DNA of 64,000 bases. Source: Rhizobium sp. CB3090 (GTDB lineage: Bacteria; Pseudomonadota; Alphaproteobacteria; Rhizobiales; Rhizobiaceae). The stretch lies in contig NZ_CP121662.1 of the NCBI RefSeq assembly GCF_029714285.1, positions 1,984,001 to 2,048,000 of the forward strand, read 5' to 3'. This document shows positions 16,507 to 26,156 of this stretch, piece by piece. Numbering within the stretch: the first letter of the stretch is position 1; the number at the start of each line of letters is the position of its first letter. Under the pieces are notes generated by a model. That model was not told where the DNA came from, made no database searches, and worked only from the letters and a program-made list of their open reading frames with translations. The translations under genes and the position numbers were made by a program.

Positions 16507-17610
16507 GTGATCTCGAAAATTCATCGTCTTCTGACGCTCTCCACTGCAATGCTCGTAGCTTCGACTGCCATTGCTGCTGCTGAACCGAGCGCAGACCTCA
16601 TCGCTGCCGCCAAGAAGGAAGGCACGCTGACCACCATCGCCCTGCCCCATAACTGGTGCGGTTACGGCGACCTGATCGCTGCTTTCAAGGCGAAATACGG
16701 CATCGATGTCAACGAACTGAACCCGGACGCCGGGTCGGGCGATGAAGTCGAAGCTATCCGCGCCAACAAGGGCAACACCGGACCGCAGGCTCCCGACGTA
16801 ATCGACGTTGGTCTCTCCTTCGGGCCGACCGCCAAGAAGGACGGCCTGCTGCAGCCTTACAAGGTCTCCACCTGGGACTCGATCCCGGACAGCGCCAAGG
16901 ATGCTGACGGCTACTGGTATGGCGACTATTACGGCGTTCTCTCCTTCGTCGTGAACAAGGACGTCGTCAAGAACCCGCCGAAGGACTGGGCTGATCTGCA
17001 GAAGCCGGAATACGCGAACACCGTTTCGCTCGCTGGCGACCCGCGCACTTCGAACCAGGCTGTTCAGGCCGTTTACGCGGCTGGTCTCGCCGCTGGCGAG
17101 AAGGATGCAACCAAGGTTGGCGACGCGGGCCTGAAGTACTTTGCCCAGCTCAACAAGGCCGGCAACTTCGTTCCGATCATCGGCAAGTCCGCTTCGCTCG
17201 CTCAGGGCTCTACCCCAATCGTCGTCGCCTGGGACTATAACGGCCTCGCATGGCGCGACAGCCTGAACGGCAACCCGCCGGTTGACGTTACGGTTCCGGC
17301 TTCGGGCGTTATCGCCGGCGTTTACGTTCAGGCGATCTCGGCTTTCGCTCCGCACCCGAACGCCGCCAAGCTCTGGATGGAATTCCTTTATTCCGACGAA
17401 GGCCAGATCGGCTGGCTGAAGGGTTATTGCCATCCGATCCGCTTCAACGACCTGGCGAAGAACAAGAAGGTTCCGCAGGAACTTCTCGACAAGCTGCCGC
17501 CGGCTGCCGCCTATGAAAAGGCCGTCTTCCCGACGCTCGAAGAGCAGGATGCCGGCAAGGGCGTCATCACCAAGCAGTGGGACAGTGTCGTCGGTTCGAA
17601 CGTTCAGTAA
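16507..17610 (+). CDS. ABC transporter periplasmic substrate-binding protein
   Basis: A 367-residue type 1 solute-binding protein of the iron/polyamine/thiamine (AfuA/PotD-like) cluster. The GTG start at 16507 is picked because AAAGGAGG precedes it and it opens a signal peptide cut after IAAA. The frame extends upstream to 16405 without signs of coding. The mature protein has ADLIAAAKKEGTLTTIALPHNW, DVIDVGLSFGPTAKKDGL and ITKQWDSVVGSN. Codons are markedly uniform (AAG, GGC, CTG), which suggests strong expression. It heads an operon with two permeases and an ATPase. The ligand cannot be told; the RpiR and amine cluster next door make an amine or amino-acid-derived ligand possible. Confidence 0.9.
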   Translation: MISKIHRLLTLSTAMLVASTAIAAAEPSADLIAAAKKEGTLTTIALPHNWCGYGDLIAAFKAKYGIDVNELNPDAGSGDEVEAIRANKGNTGPQAPDVIDVGLSFGPTAKKDGLLQPYKVSTWDSIPDSAKDADGYWYGDYYGVLSFVVNKDVVKNPPKDWADLQKPEYANTVSLAGDPRTSNQAVQAVYAAGLAAGEKDATKVGDAGLKYFAQLNKAGNFVPIIGKSASLAQGSTPIVVAWDYNGLAWRDSLNGNPPVDVTVPASGVIAGVYVQAISAFAPHPNAAKLWMEFLYSDEGQIGWLKGYCHPIRFNDLAKNKKVPQELLDKLPPAAAYEKAVFPTLEEQDAGKGVITKQWDSVVGSNVQ

Positions 17611-17625
17611 TCTGACTTGACATGG

Positions 17626-17651
17626 CCTCCCCGCTTCGGCGGGGAGGTTTT
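17626..17651 (+). terminator. attenuating hairpin between binding-protein and permease genes
   Basis: A perfect 9-bp stem with a TTCG tetraloop (CCTCCCCGC-TTCG-GCGGGGAGG) followed by TTTT, directly after the binding-protein stop. It should end most transcripts and protect the upstream message. This gives the usual excess of binding protein over permease. Confidence 0.88.
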
Positions 17652-17682
17652 CCGTTTTCCGACGCCGCAAATTGGGTTCCTC

Positions 17683-18573
17683 ATGAGCACCGTCACAACA
17701 TCAACGATCAGCACCGCACCCATGATCAGCAAGCGTGCCGTCATCGATTGGCTGGGCATTGCCCCCTTCGCGATCTTCACCCTGTTGTTCCTGATTATCC
17801 CGACGCTCTATCTCGTCATGGGTGCGTTTCTGACGCCGGATGGAAGCTTCACGCTCAAGAACCTTGGCGATCTGTTCACGCCGACCATCCTGAGCGCCTA
17901 TTGGATCAGTATCCGAATTTCGGTCGCGTCGGCGCTCGGCGGCGCGATCATCGGTTTCTATCTTGCCTGGGCGCTCGTCCTCGGAGGACTCCCCTCCTGG
18001 ATCCGACATGCCTTCCTGACCTTTTCCGGCGTCGCTTCCAATTTTGCGGGTGTGCCGCTGGCCTTCTCATTTATCGCAACGCTTGGCCGCCAAGGCCTTG
18101 TCACCATATTGCTCGCCCATTTCGGTTTGAATCTTTACGCGGCCGGCTTTAACCTTCTGAGCTTTTTCGGTCTCACCATCACCTACATGTATTTCCAGAT
18201 ACCGCTTATGGTGCTGATCATCACGCCGGCATTGGACGGCATGAAGAAGGAATGGCGCGAAGCTGCCTCTATTCTCGGTGCCACCAACAAGCAGTATTGG
18301 CTGATGGTCGCCCTGCCGATCCTCTGGCCGAGCCTGCTTGGCACGACGCTGCTGCTGTTCGCCAACTCCTTCGGCGCCATCGCAACCGCGATCGCGCTCA
18401 CCGGCAGCTCGCTGAATATCGTTCCGATCGTCCTCTACGCGCAGATCCGCGGCGACGTGCTGCACAATGCCAATCTCGGCTATGCCCTTGCGCTCGGAAT
18501 GATCGTCATCACAGGTATTTCAAACGTCATCTACATCATGATGCGCATACGCGCCGAACGGTGGCAAAAATGA
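17683..18573 (+). CDS. ABC transporter permease, first subunit
   Basis: A 296-residue inner-membrane permease with about six transmembrane segments and the cytoplasmic EAA loop EWREAASILGATNKQYWLMVALPILWP that docks on the ATPase. The ATG at 17683 is preferred; an upstream in-frame ATG at 17617 would put the terminator hairpin inside the coding region. The stop overlaps the next permease start (ATGA). It belongs to the PotB/CysT-like group and works with the second permease as a heterodimer. Confidence 0.9.
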   Translation: MSTVTTSTISTAPMISKRAVIDWLGIAPFAIFTLLFLIIPTLYLVMGAFLTPDGSFTLKNLGDLFTPTILSAYWISIRISVASALGGAIIGFYLAWALVLGGLPSWIRHAFLTFSGVASNFAGVPLAFSFIATLGRQGLVTILLAHFGLNLYAAGFNLLSFFGLTITYMYFQIPLMVLIITPALDGMKKEWREAASILGATNKQYWLMVALPILWPSLLGTTLLLFANSFGAIATAIALTGSSLNIVPIVLYAQIRGDVLHNANLGYALALGMIVITGISNVIYIMMRIRAERWQK

Positions 18574-19358
18574 AGCTGCAAAAATTCTTTGCCTGGATCG
18601 CTGTCGCCATCGGCGTCATCTATTTCTTTGTGCCGCTCATCGGCACGTTGGAATTTTCGCTGCGCATGCGGCGCGACGTTTATAGCTTCGACGCCTACAG
18701 GTCGGTCTTTTCAGACTTGGGATTCCTGACCGCCTTCGGTTTCTCGATGCTGATGGCGCTACTGACCATCATCTTCGGCATGCTGCTCGTTGTGCCGACC
18801 GCCTATTGGGTGCGCCTGCGTCTGCCGCAGATCCGACCCTTCGTCGAATTTGTCACGCTGATGCCGCTCGTCATCCCGGCCATCGTTATCGTCTTCGGCT
18901 ATCTCCGCCTCTATAACTCGTCATCGATCCTGCCGCTGACGGGCTACAATCAGACGACGAACCTCCTCCTCGTCTGCTCCTACATTGTGTTGTCGCTGCC
19001 TTATATGTACCGTTCGGTGGATACGGCTATGCGCACCATCGATGTCGGCACATTGACGGAGGCGGCGGAAAGCCTGGGTGCAAAGTGGACGACGATCATG
19101 TTCAGATGCATCTTCCCGAATGTAATGAGCGGCGTGCTTTCCGGCGCCTTCATCACGCTCGCGATCGTCATGGGTGAATTCACCATGGCGTCGCTGCTCA
19201 ACCGTCCGGCTTTCGGGCCTTATATGCAGCTCATCGGCGCCAACCGAGCTTACGAGCCGTCGGCGCTGGCGATCATCGCGCTCGCTGTAACCTGGCTCAG
19301 CATGGGCCTGCTCCAGGCCGTTTCCCGCTTCTCCAAATCTGCTCCGATTAAGGCGTAA
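18570..19358 (+). CDS. ABC transporter permease, second subunit
   Basis: A 262-residue PotC-like permease with about six membrane segments. The EAA loop reads TLTEAAESLGAKWTTIMFRCIFPNVMSG. The start MKLQKFFAWIAVAIG at 18570 overlaps the first permease by four bases. A longer frame back to 18252 is only the shadow of that gene. It ends 11 bases before the ATPase gene. Confidence 0.9.
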   Translation: MKLQKFFAWIAVAIGVIYFFVPLIGTLEFSLRMRRDVYSFDAYRSVFSDLGFLTAFGFSMLMALLTIIFGMLLVVPTAYWVRLRLPQIRPFVEFVTLMPLVIPAIVIVFGYLRLYNSSSILPLTGYNQTTNLLLVCSYIVLSLPYMYRSVDTAMRTIDVGTLTEAAESLGAKWTTIMFRCIFPNVMSGVLSGAFITLAIVMGEFTMASLLNRPAFGPYMQLIGANRAYEPSALAIIALAVTWLSMGLLQAVSRFSKSAPIKA

Positions 19359-19369
19359 GGCTTCACACC

Positions 19370-20431
19370 ATGGCTTTTCTCGAACTCACACACATCAAAA
19401 AATCCTTCGGCGAGGTGCAGGTCGTTCACGACTTCACCATGCATATCGAGAAGGGAGAGTTCATCTCCTTCCTCGGACCGTCGGGTTGCGGCAAGACGAC
19501 CGTTCTGCGCATGATCGCCGGCTTCGAAACGCCGACCGCTGGCACGCTGACGATCAACGGCAAAGACCAGCGTCCGCTGAAGCCGAACCAGCGCAACATC
19601 GGCATGGTATTCCAGGCCTATGCCCTGTTTCCGAACATGACCGTGCATGACAATGTCGCCTTCGGCCTCAAGGTCGCCGGTATGGCCAAGCCCGAAATCG
19701 ACAAACGGGTCAAGGAAATGCTCGGCCTGATCAAGCTCGACCATCTCGCCGGCCGTTATCCCTTCCAGATGTCGGGCGGCCAGCAACAGCGCGTAGCGCT
19801 TGCTCGCGCCATCGCTGTGAAGCCGCAGCTTCTGTTGCTCGACGAACCGCTTTCGGCGCTGGATGCCAAGATCCGCGTCTCGCTACGCGAAGAAATCCGC
19901 GCCATCCAGCAACAGCTCGGCATCACCACCGTTTTCGTGACGCACGACCAGGAAGAAGCTTTGTCGATCTCCGACCGCATCGTCGTCATGAACGCTGGCC
20001 GCGCCGATCAGATCGGCACGCCCTTCGAAATCTACAACAGGCCCGCCACCCGCTTCGTCGCCTCCTTTGTCGGCACCTTGAACCTCATCGAAGGCAAGGT
20101 CGTCGACCCGGACAGCAACCGCATCATGATTGGCGATCAGGGTGTAACCCTGAAGCAATCGGTCACCGCCTACAAGCCCGGCGACACCGTATCGCTGGCG
20201 CTGCGTCCGGAAGCCGGCTCGCTGGCAGAATCGGCCAAGGGCGACACTGCCTTGACCGGCGAAGTCTCCTCGGCTCACTTCCTGGGTTCGGTCATCCGCA
20301 CGCGCATGAATGTCGGTGGCAACACCATCTCCTTCGACATGTTCAACAGCCCGGGCATGATGCCTCCCAGCGTCGGGGAAAGGGTCACGCTGCGTTTCGC
20401 CTCCTCCGATCTGCTGGTCATTCAGGACTGA
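19370..20431 (+). CDS. ABC transporter ATP-binding protein (PotA-like)
   Basis: A 353-residue ATPase with Walker A GPSGCGKTT at about 38-46, the Q-loop in VFQAYALFPNMT, signature MSGGQQQRVALARA, Walker B LLLLDEPLSALD and the H-loop FVTHDQEEA. It has a C-terminal TOBE-like domain (residues about 240-350, with SLALRPEAGSL). The architecture is that of spermidine/putrescine and ferric-iron importers. Last gene of the importer operon. Confidence 0.93.
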   Translation: MAFLELTHIKKSFGEVQVVHDFTMHIEKGEFISFLGPSGCGKTTVLRMIAGFETPTAGTLTINGKDQRPLKPNQRNIGMVFQAYALFPNMTVHDNVAFGLKVAGMAKPEIDKRVKEMLGLIKLDHLAGRYPFQMSGGQQQRVALARAIAVKPQLLLLDEPLSALDAKIRVSLREEIRAIQQQLGITTVFVTHDQEEALSISDRIVVMNAGRADQIGTPFEIYNRPATRFVASFVGTLNLIEGKVVDPDSNRIMIGDQGVTLKQSVTAYKPGDTVSLALRPEAGSLAESAKGDTALTGEVSSAHFLGSVIRTRMNVGGNTISFDMFNSPGMMPPSVGERVTLRFASSDLLVIQD

Positions 20432-20463
20432 TCGACGGAACAATTGGACAGATTTTTCGCAAG

Positions 20464-20489
20464 CGCCGGGTAAATCGCCCGGCGTTTTT
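20464..20489 (+). terminator. terminator of the ABC importer operon
   Basis: A 7-bp perfect GC stem (CGCCGGG / CCCGGCG, 7-base loop) followed by TTTTT. It lies 33 bases after the ATPase stop and just before the riboswitch. Confidence 0.85.
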
Positions 20490-20525
20490 CTTTGATTTCT
20501 GTTGCACCGCATCTATAGTCCAGCC

Positions 20526-20672
20526 GTTCTCAGGGCGGGGTGCAATTCCCCACCGGCGGTATGGAGACTGGTCTCCGAGCCCGCGAGCGCCTTTCGGTTC
20601 TGCCGGAAGGGTCAGCAGATCCGGTGAGAGGCCGGAGCCGACGGTATAGTCCGGATGGAAGAGAGCAAGCCA
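20526..20672 (+). promoter_or_regulatory. FMN riboswitch (RFN element)
   Basis: The strongly conserved RFN blocks are present in order: TCAGGGCGGGGTGCAATTCC, CCACCGGCGGT, the variable arm, AGCCCGCGAGCGC, GGTCAGCAGATCCGGTGAGA, CCGGAGCCGACGGTATAGTC and CGGATGGAAGAGAG. It binds FMN and turns off the downstream riboflavin gene. About 90 bases lie between aptamer and ATG. They contain AAGGG...CCCTT with the pyrimidine arm next to the GAAAGG Shine-Dalgarno. No T-run terminator is seen, so control is probably at translation initiation. Confidence 0.95.
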
Positions 20673-20748
20673 GGTCGAAGGCTCCTTCGCATAGGGGGCT
20701 TCTGCGACCTTGCGTGTTCGCCCAAGGGATATTGAGTTAAACCCTTGA

Positions 20749-21237
<489 letters not shown>

Positions 21238-21294
21238 GCTAAGATGACGGAGGCGGTAAAGGCCCGCCTCCATTTCTCCGGCAAGGAGCATCGC

Positions 21295-21645
21295 ATGACC
21301 GTCCTTAGAATTGTGCCCAATCTGCATGCTGCCGATCCCGCCAGCGCTCAAGTCTTCTATGGCGACCTACTCGGCTTAGATATCGTCATGGACCACGGCT
21401 GGATCAAGACCTTCGCCTCGAACGCACAGACCGTCCCGCAGATCAGCATAGCCAGCGAAGGCGGATCAGGCACGATCGTGCCTGATCTTTCGATCGAGGT
21501 CGACGATGTCGATCAAGTCTATCAGCGCGCCCAATCAATGCAGTTCGATATCGTCTACGATCTGAATGATGAACCCTGGGGCGTCCGGCGTTTCTATGTC
21601 CGCGACCCGTTCGGCAAGATCGTGAATATTCTGTCGCACCGATAG
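21295..21645 (+). CDS. VOC-family (glyoxalase/bleomycin-resistance-like) protein
   Basis: A 116-residue single VOC module (RIVPNLHAADPASAQVFYGDLLGLDIVMDHGWIKTF ... LSIEVDDVDQVYQRA ... VRRFYVRDPFGKIVNIL). The start with AAGGAG 6 bases upstream is used; an in-frame ATG at 21244 lacks one. VOC proteins bind metals or small electrophilic compounds, and the substrate is unknown. It lies 57 bases after ribH and may be cotranscribed. It is convergent to the GntR gene, with five bases between the two stops. Confidence 0.85.
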   Translation: MTVLRIVPNLHAADPASAQVFYGDLLGLDIVMDHGWIKTFASNAQTVPQISIASEGGSGTIVPDLSIEVDDVDQVYQRAQSMQFDIVYDLNDEPWGVRRFYVRDPFGKIVNILSHR

Positions 21646-21650
21646 GCCAT

Positions 21651-22379
21651 TCATCCCAAATCGATCTTGAAGGTCACCCGCTCCGCCGACCATAGAGTCT
21701 CGGCATAGGCGATGGGCACGCCATCGCTATCGACATCCACCTTGAGGATCACCAATACCGGTGCGGATTTTGGCTGCCGCAACAACCGCGCCTCCTCGGC
21801 ACTCGGCATGCGTGCCTCGATCTCCGTCGACAGACGCACATAGTCGTGGACGCCGTAGCTCACGAGCGCCGCGCTGATAGTCTCGTATTGCAGCCTCGCT
21901 CTATCGAAATCAGGAAAGCGGTCGGCCGGATAATAGCTGTCGCCGAGTTCGACGGGAACGCCGTCTGCCGTCATCACGCCGCGGCGATGGATGACCGGCG
22001 CGCCGGACGCTAGCTTCAGCCGCGCCGCGACCCGTTCCGACGCTGCAACGATCTCATGGATCAGTAATTCACCGCCCGGCTCGAATCCCTGCTCGATCAA
22101 ATTCTTGGAGAACCGCGTCTTCTTCGACAGCGTATAGTCGAGAGCCCCTTTATGGACAAAGGTTCCCCGCCCTTGCTCGGCACGCACGAGGCCCCGCTGC
22201 TCCAGATGACCGAGCGCCTGGCGGACGGTGAAGCGGCTGACGCCGAAGCGTTCCATAAGCTCGGGCTCGGTCGGCAATTTGGCGCCGGGAGCAAAGGTCC
22301 CGGCGGCGATATCAGCCGCCAGGATTTCGCCGATCTGATGCCAGAGAGCGCTGCCGCTCTTGCGATCGATCGTCTCCAT
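21651..22379 (-). CDS. GntR/UTRA transcriptional regulator, PhnF-like
   Basis: A 242-residue regulator. The winged helix is at about 15-75 (LPTEPELMERFGVSRFTVRQALGHLEQRGLVRAEQGRGTFV) and a UTRA ligand domain at about 95-240. The ending (RMPSAEEARLLRQPKSAPVLVILKVDVDSDGVPIAYAETLWSAERVTFKIDLG) is like the phosphonate regulator PhnF. The start METIDRKSG lies one base after the stop of the methyltransferase gene, so the two form an operon. No phn genes are in the window. Its targets are unknown. Confidence 0.88.
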   Translation of the reverse strand: METIDRKSGSALWHQIGEILAADIAAGTFAPGAKLPTEPELMERFGVSRFTVRQALGHLEQRGLVRAEQGRGTFVHKGALDYTLSKKTRFSKNLIEQGFEPGGELLIHEIVAASERVAARLKLASGAPVIHRRGVMTADGVPVELGDSYYPADRFPDFDRARLQYETISAALVSYGVHDYVRLSTEIEARMPSAEEARLLRQPKSAPVLVILKVDVDSDGVPIAYAETLWSAERVTFKIDLG

Positions 22380-22380
22380 G

Positions 22381-23064
22381 TCACAGGCGCTTTTCGAGCC
22401 GGAACAACAGCTTGTATTCGGCGGGATAAGCCAGAGCATCGAGAATGCTCGGATAATATTTGCGATCCTTCGCGCCGCTGACGAAGCCGTCATAGCCGAA
22501 GCGCTTGACGGAGACATTGAATCCTGCGGCAATGAAGGCGTCGATATAGTCCTGCGGGGACCGATCCTGTACCGGCGCATTGCTGTTGCCGCCGATCAGC
22601 TCGCGCCATTTCGGCCAGAGAGGCATCTCGTTGTGGCAGCCGGTGACCGCATAGTAGATGCTGCCATTGCGCATGACTTTGAACATCTGCTCCGCGTGCC
22701 GTTCCAATTCCGGCAGCAGATAGACGACCTCATAGCTGAACGCGACATCGAAACTATCGATGAAAGGCGAAAGATCAGTAGTCACATGAAATTCCAGCGG
22801 CATGTTGCCCTTGGCCGCGACAGCCGCCGCAACCGATTCCGAGGCGATGTCGATGCCGACGCCGCGGCGGAACGGTCGCATCGCGTGAAGCAGCCGCAGG
22901 AAGCCGCCGCGATTGCAGCCAAAATCCAGCACGGTCTTCGACGAAAAATCCCGCTCGGGCACAGTCTCGATGAAATGCCGCCAAAGCGGACTATGCGACT
23001 CCGCCACCGCGATGTCGCCGTTCGGTTCGGTATGCCACGTTGCGTAGGTGGCTGCGTTTGTCAT
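22381..23064 (-). CDS. SAM-dependent class I methyltransferase
   Basis: About 227 residues with methyltransferase motif I VLDFGCNRGGFLRLL and GVGIDIASESVAAA (acidic end of strand 2), then DVAFSYEVVYLLPELERHAEQMFKVMRNGSIYYAVTGC. The start at MTNAATYATWH is a judgement; the frame opens 18 codons earlier. The acceptor molecule is unknown. It is followed directly by the PhnF-like regulator on the same transcript. Confidence 0.8.
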   Translation of the reverse strand: MTNAATYATWHTEPNGDIAVAESHSPLWRHFIETVPERDFSSKTVLDFGCNRGGFLRLLHAMRPFRRGVGIDIASESVAAAVAAKGNMPLEFHVTTDLSPFIDSFDVAFSYEVVYLLPELERHAEQMFKVMRNGSIYYAVTGCHNEMPLWPKWRELIGGNSNAPVQDRSPQDYIDAFIAAGFNVSVKRFGYDGFVSGAKDRKYYPSILDALAYPAEYKLLFRLEKRL

Positions 23065-23171
23065 GATGCGCTCGCTGTTGGAGTGAACTGAGCGAGCAAT
23101 AACGCAGCCCTGTGACAAGCATGTGAATTCATCCGGACGACTGGACCACTTTCAGCAATTGCTGGACAAAT

Positions 23172-23204
23172 AAAAAGAGAGCCCTGCCGAAGCAGAGCCC
23201 TCTT
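23172..23204 (-). terminator. terminator of the sugar ABC importer operon
   Basis: On the minus strand GAGGGCTCTGC-TTCG-GCAGGGCTCTC forms an 11-bp stem with two G-U pairs, followed by TTTTT. It is located 22 bases after the stop of the MalK-type gene. Confidence 0.85.
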
Positions 23205-23225
23205 CAATTCGCCGAATGCCAAGGC

Positions 23226-24230
23226 CTACGCGCGGATTGCCTGATCATTCTCATCGAAGCGATGCATATGCTCCGTATCCGGTGTGGCATAGACCGTTTC
23301 GTCCGGCTCATATTGGTGTTCGCCGAACAAGCGCACGGTCAGAAGGCCGGTTTGATCGGATTCGAGATAGATGATCGTGTCCGCGCCAAGGTGTTCGACA
23401 TGGATGACCTTGGCCGCCCAAGTGCCCTGCTCGCGCGACAAGGTGATATGCTCGGGCCGAATGCCGACGGTTTTCGCCCCGCTCTGCTCGAGCTTTTCCG
23501 CCGGGATGAAATTCATCTGCGGCGAACCGATGAAGCCGGCGACGAAGACATTCGCAGGGCGGTTGTAAAGCTCCATCGGCGAACCGATCTGCTCGATCGC
23601 ACCGGCATTCATCACGACGATCTTGTCGGCCAGCGTCATGGCCTCGACCTGATCATGGGTGACATAAATCATCGTGGCCTTAAGGCTGCGATGCAGTCGG
23701 GCGATTTCAAGCCGAGTCTGGACGCGCAAAGCCGCATCAAGGTTCGACAGCGGCTCGTCGAACAGGAAGAGCTCCGGTTCTCGCACGATGGCGCGTCCGA
23801 TGGCGACGCGCTGACGCTGGCCGCCGGACAGCTCCGCCGGGCGGCGGGCGAGATAGGGCGCGAGGGAAAGCATATTTGACGCCTTCTCCACACGTTTGTC
23901 GATCTCATCCTTGGCAGTGCCAGCCTGCTTCAGGCCAAGGCCCATATTGTCTTTCACCGTCAGATGCGGATAGAGCGCATAGGACTGGAACACCATGGAA
24001 ATGCCGCGCTTGGCGGGCGGCGTCACCGTCACGTCCGTGCCGTTGATCAGGACTGCGCCCGAGGTCACATCCTCCAGGCCGGCGATACTGCGCAGAAGGG
24101 TCGACTTGCCGCAGCCGGAAGGGCCGACGAAAATGACGAACTCGCCCTCCTTCACCTCGAGGTCGATGCCCTTCAGCACATCATGCGTACCATAGGCCTT
24201 GCGAATGGATTTCAGTTGAAGCGATCCCAC
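23226..24230 (-). CDS. carbohydrate ABC transporter ATPase (UgpC/MalK type)
   Basis: A 334-residue ATPase: Walker [11 protein letters not shown]-loop [11 protein letters not shown], signature [14 protein letters not shown], Walker [13 protein letters not shown]-loop [14 protein letters not shown], and a C-terminal OB/TOBE domain ([11 protein letters not shown]). A GTG start with AAGGGA upstream is used. It ends the operon binding protein - permease - permease - oxidoreductase - ATPase. Confidence 0.93.
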   Translation of the reverse strand: MGSLQLKSIRKAYGTHDVLKGIDLEVKEGEFVIFVGPSGCGKSTLLRSIAGLEDVTSGAVLINGTDVTVTPPAKRGISMVFQSYALYPHLTVKDNMGLGLKQAGTAKDEIDKRVEKASNMLSLAPYLARRPAELSGGQRQRVAIGRAIVREPELFLFDEPLSNLDAALRVQTRLEIARLHRSLKATMIYVTHDQVEAMTLADKIVVMNAGAIEQIGSPMELYNRPANVFVAGFIGSPQMNFIPAEKLEQSGAKTVGIRPEHITLSREQGTWAAKVIHVEHLGADTIIYLESDQTGLLTVRLFGEHQYEPDETVYATPDTEHMHRFDENDQAIRA

Positions 24231-24243
24231 AGTCTCTTATCCC

Positions 24244-25308
24244 TTACAAATAAACGGGCTTGCCGGTACGCACGCTCTCGTCTGCGGCAAGGCAGATGCG
24301 AAGCGATTGAACGGCGTCGGTCATATGGCGGCTGAGGTCGATATCCTCATGGATGGCCTTCAGCATGAAGGCCTGTTCCCGATCGCACAGCTCTTGGTGA
24401 CCCGGCTCGCCATCCATGTGCAGATCCTGATCCGGACGGATGAACTTGCCGTTGGGGCCGGTTTCGGCGGTATGCAGCCGGATGACGGCCGTCTTGGTGT
24501 GCGTATCGATGTCGTCGGACTTGGCGTTGGGGTCCATGATGATCGATACGGCACCATTCGGTGACATCACATCCTTCACGAAGAAGGCGGTTTCGGAAAT
24601 CATCGGCCCCCAGCCGGCCTCGTACCAGCCAACGGAACCGTCTTCATAGATCACCTGAAGATGGCCGTAATTGTACATATCCGGCGCGATCTCGTTCGAC
24701 AGGCGTAGGCCCATTCCGCGCACTTCGACGGGCTTGGCGTCGGTGATCTGGCACATGACGTCGACATAATGCACGCCGCAATCGACGATCGGCGGCGTCG
24801 TGCGCATCAGCGCCTTATGCGTTTCCCAGGTCGGTCCGCTCGACTGCTGATTCAGGTTCATGCGGAAGACATAAGGACCGCCGAGCTTGCGCGCTTCGGC
24901 AATCAGCCGCATCCAGGACGGATGGTGGCGCAGGATATAGCCGATCACCAGCTTGCGGCCGGCTTTCTTGGCCGCGGCCACAACCCGCTCCGCATCCTCG
25001 ACGGTCGTCGCCAGCGGCTTTTCGACGAAGACGTCGCAGCCCGCCTCGAAAGCCATGACGGCATAGTCCGCGTGGCTGTCGGAATAGGTGTTGATCGAGC
25101 AGAGATCGGGCTTCAACTCCTTCAACGCCGCCTCGAAATCCGGATGGATCGTGTAACTCTGCAGCTCGTCGGCCAGCTTCGGCTTCGAGCGATTGACGAG
25201 GCCAACGATCTCGAAACCGGGATTGTTGTGATAGGCAAGTGCATGGCTGCGGCCCATATTGCCAAGGCCGGCAACCAAAACGCGGATCGGCTTATGAGAT
25301 GAGCTCAC
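24244..25308 (-). CDS. Gfo/Idh/MocA-family oxidoreductase
   Basis: A 354-residue NAD(P)-dependent dehydrogenase of sugars or sugar derivatives. The N-terminal Rossmann motif is VLVAGLGNMGRSHALAYH. The EKPLATT motif that contacts the nicotinamide is near residue 98, and a Gfo-type alpha/beta domain follows (DCGVHYVDVM supplies the usual Asp/His). The start is the GTG at 25308, whose GTGA overlaps the stop of the permease gene. An upstream extension of the frame is a shadow. Being inside an importer operon, it probably acts on the imported sugar. Confidence 0.9.
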   Translation of the reverse strand: MSSSHKPIRVLVAGLGNMGRSHALAYHNNPGFEIVGLVNRSKPKLADELQSYTIHPDFEAALKELKPDLCSINTYSDSHADYAVMAFEAGCDVFVEKPLATTVEDAERVVAAAKKAGRKLVIGYILRHHPSWMRLIAEARKLGGPYVFRMNLNQQSSGPTWETHKALMRTTPPIVDCGVHYVDVMCQITDAKPVEVRGMGLRLSNEIAPDMYNYGHLQVIYEDGSVGWYEAGWGPMISETAFFVKDVMSPNGAVSIIMDPNAKSDDIDTHTKTAVIRLHTAETGPNGKFIRPDQDLHMDGEPGHQELCDREQAFMLKAIHEDIDLSRHMTDAVQSLRICLAADESVRTGKPVYL

Positions 25309-26144
25309 TTGACTGCTCCGGAGGTAATGCCGCGAATGAGTTGGCGGGAGAAGATGACGTAAAGGATGAGGATCGGCAGGATGGCGAGCGTCAGCGCCGC
25401 CAGGACTGCGTTCCAGTTGGTAACGAATTGGCCGATGAATATCTGCGAGCCCAGCGTCACCGTCTTGGTCGCCTCGCTCGGAGCCAGGATCAGCGGGAAC
25501 CACAGGTCGTTCCAGATCGGGATCATGGTGAAGACGGCGACCGTCGCCATGGCCGGACGAATGAGCGGCACCACGAGACGGAAGAAAATCGCATATTCGC
25601 TGAGCCCGTCAATGCGACCCGCATTCTTCAGGTCATCGGAAACAGTCCGCATGAATTCAGACAGGATGAAGATGGCAAGCGGCAGGCCTTGCGCGGTGTA
25701 GACGAGGATCAACGAAGTCAGCGTATTGACCAGGCCGGCAGCGACCATGCCCTGCAGGATCGCGACCGTACCGAGGCGGATCGGGATCATGATGCCGATC
25801 GCGAGATAAAGCCCCATGATCGTATTGCCCCGGAAGCGATATTCCGACAACGCGAAGGCAGCCATGGCGCCGAACAGCAGGGTCAATACGATCGAGACGA
25901 TCGTCACGATGAAGCTGTTCTCGAAGTAGGTCAGGAAATCCCCCTGCCTAAGAACGGTCTGATAACCGATGAGGCTGAAGCTGGAGGGCGTAGGCACACT
26001 CAAGGGCGCACGGAAGATCGAGGCGCGGTCCTTGAAGGAATTGATGATGGTCAAGAAGACCGGGAAAACGGCAAGCAGCGTGTAGGCGATCAACGCCAGA
26101 TGGACGAGGCCGGAGCGGACAAGGGAAGTGCGTGCCTTGGACAT
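25305..26144 (-). CDS. carbohydrate ABC transporter permease (MalG type)
   Basis: A 279-residue permease with six predicted membrane segments and the EAA loop KNAGRIDGLSEYAIFFRLVVPLIRPAMATV. It lies 12 bases after the MalF-type permease and is translationally coupled to the oxidoreductase gene. Confidence 0.92.
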   Translation of the reverse strand: MSKARTSLVRSGLVHLALIAYTLLAVFPVFLTIINSFKDRASIFRAPLSVPTPSSFSLIGYQTVLRQGDFLTYFENSFIVTIVSIVLTLLFGAMAAFALSEYRFRGNTIMGLYLAIGIMIPIRLGTVAILQGMVAAGLVNTLTSLILVYTAQGLPLAIFILSEFMRTVSDDLKNAGRIDGLSEYAIFFRLVVPLIRPAMATVAVFTMIPIWNDLWFPLILAPSEATKTVTLGSQIFIGQFVTNWNAVLAALTLAILPILILYVIFSRQLIRGITSGAVK

Positions 26145-26156
26145 GGGCTCCTCTCC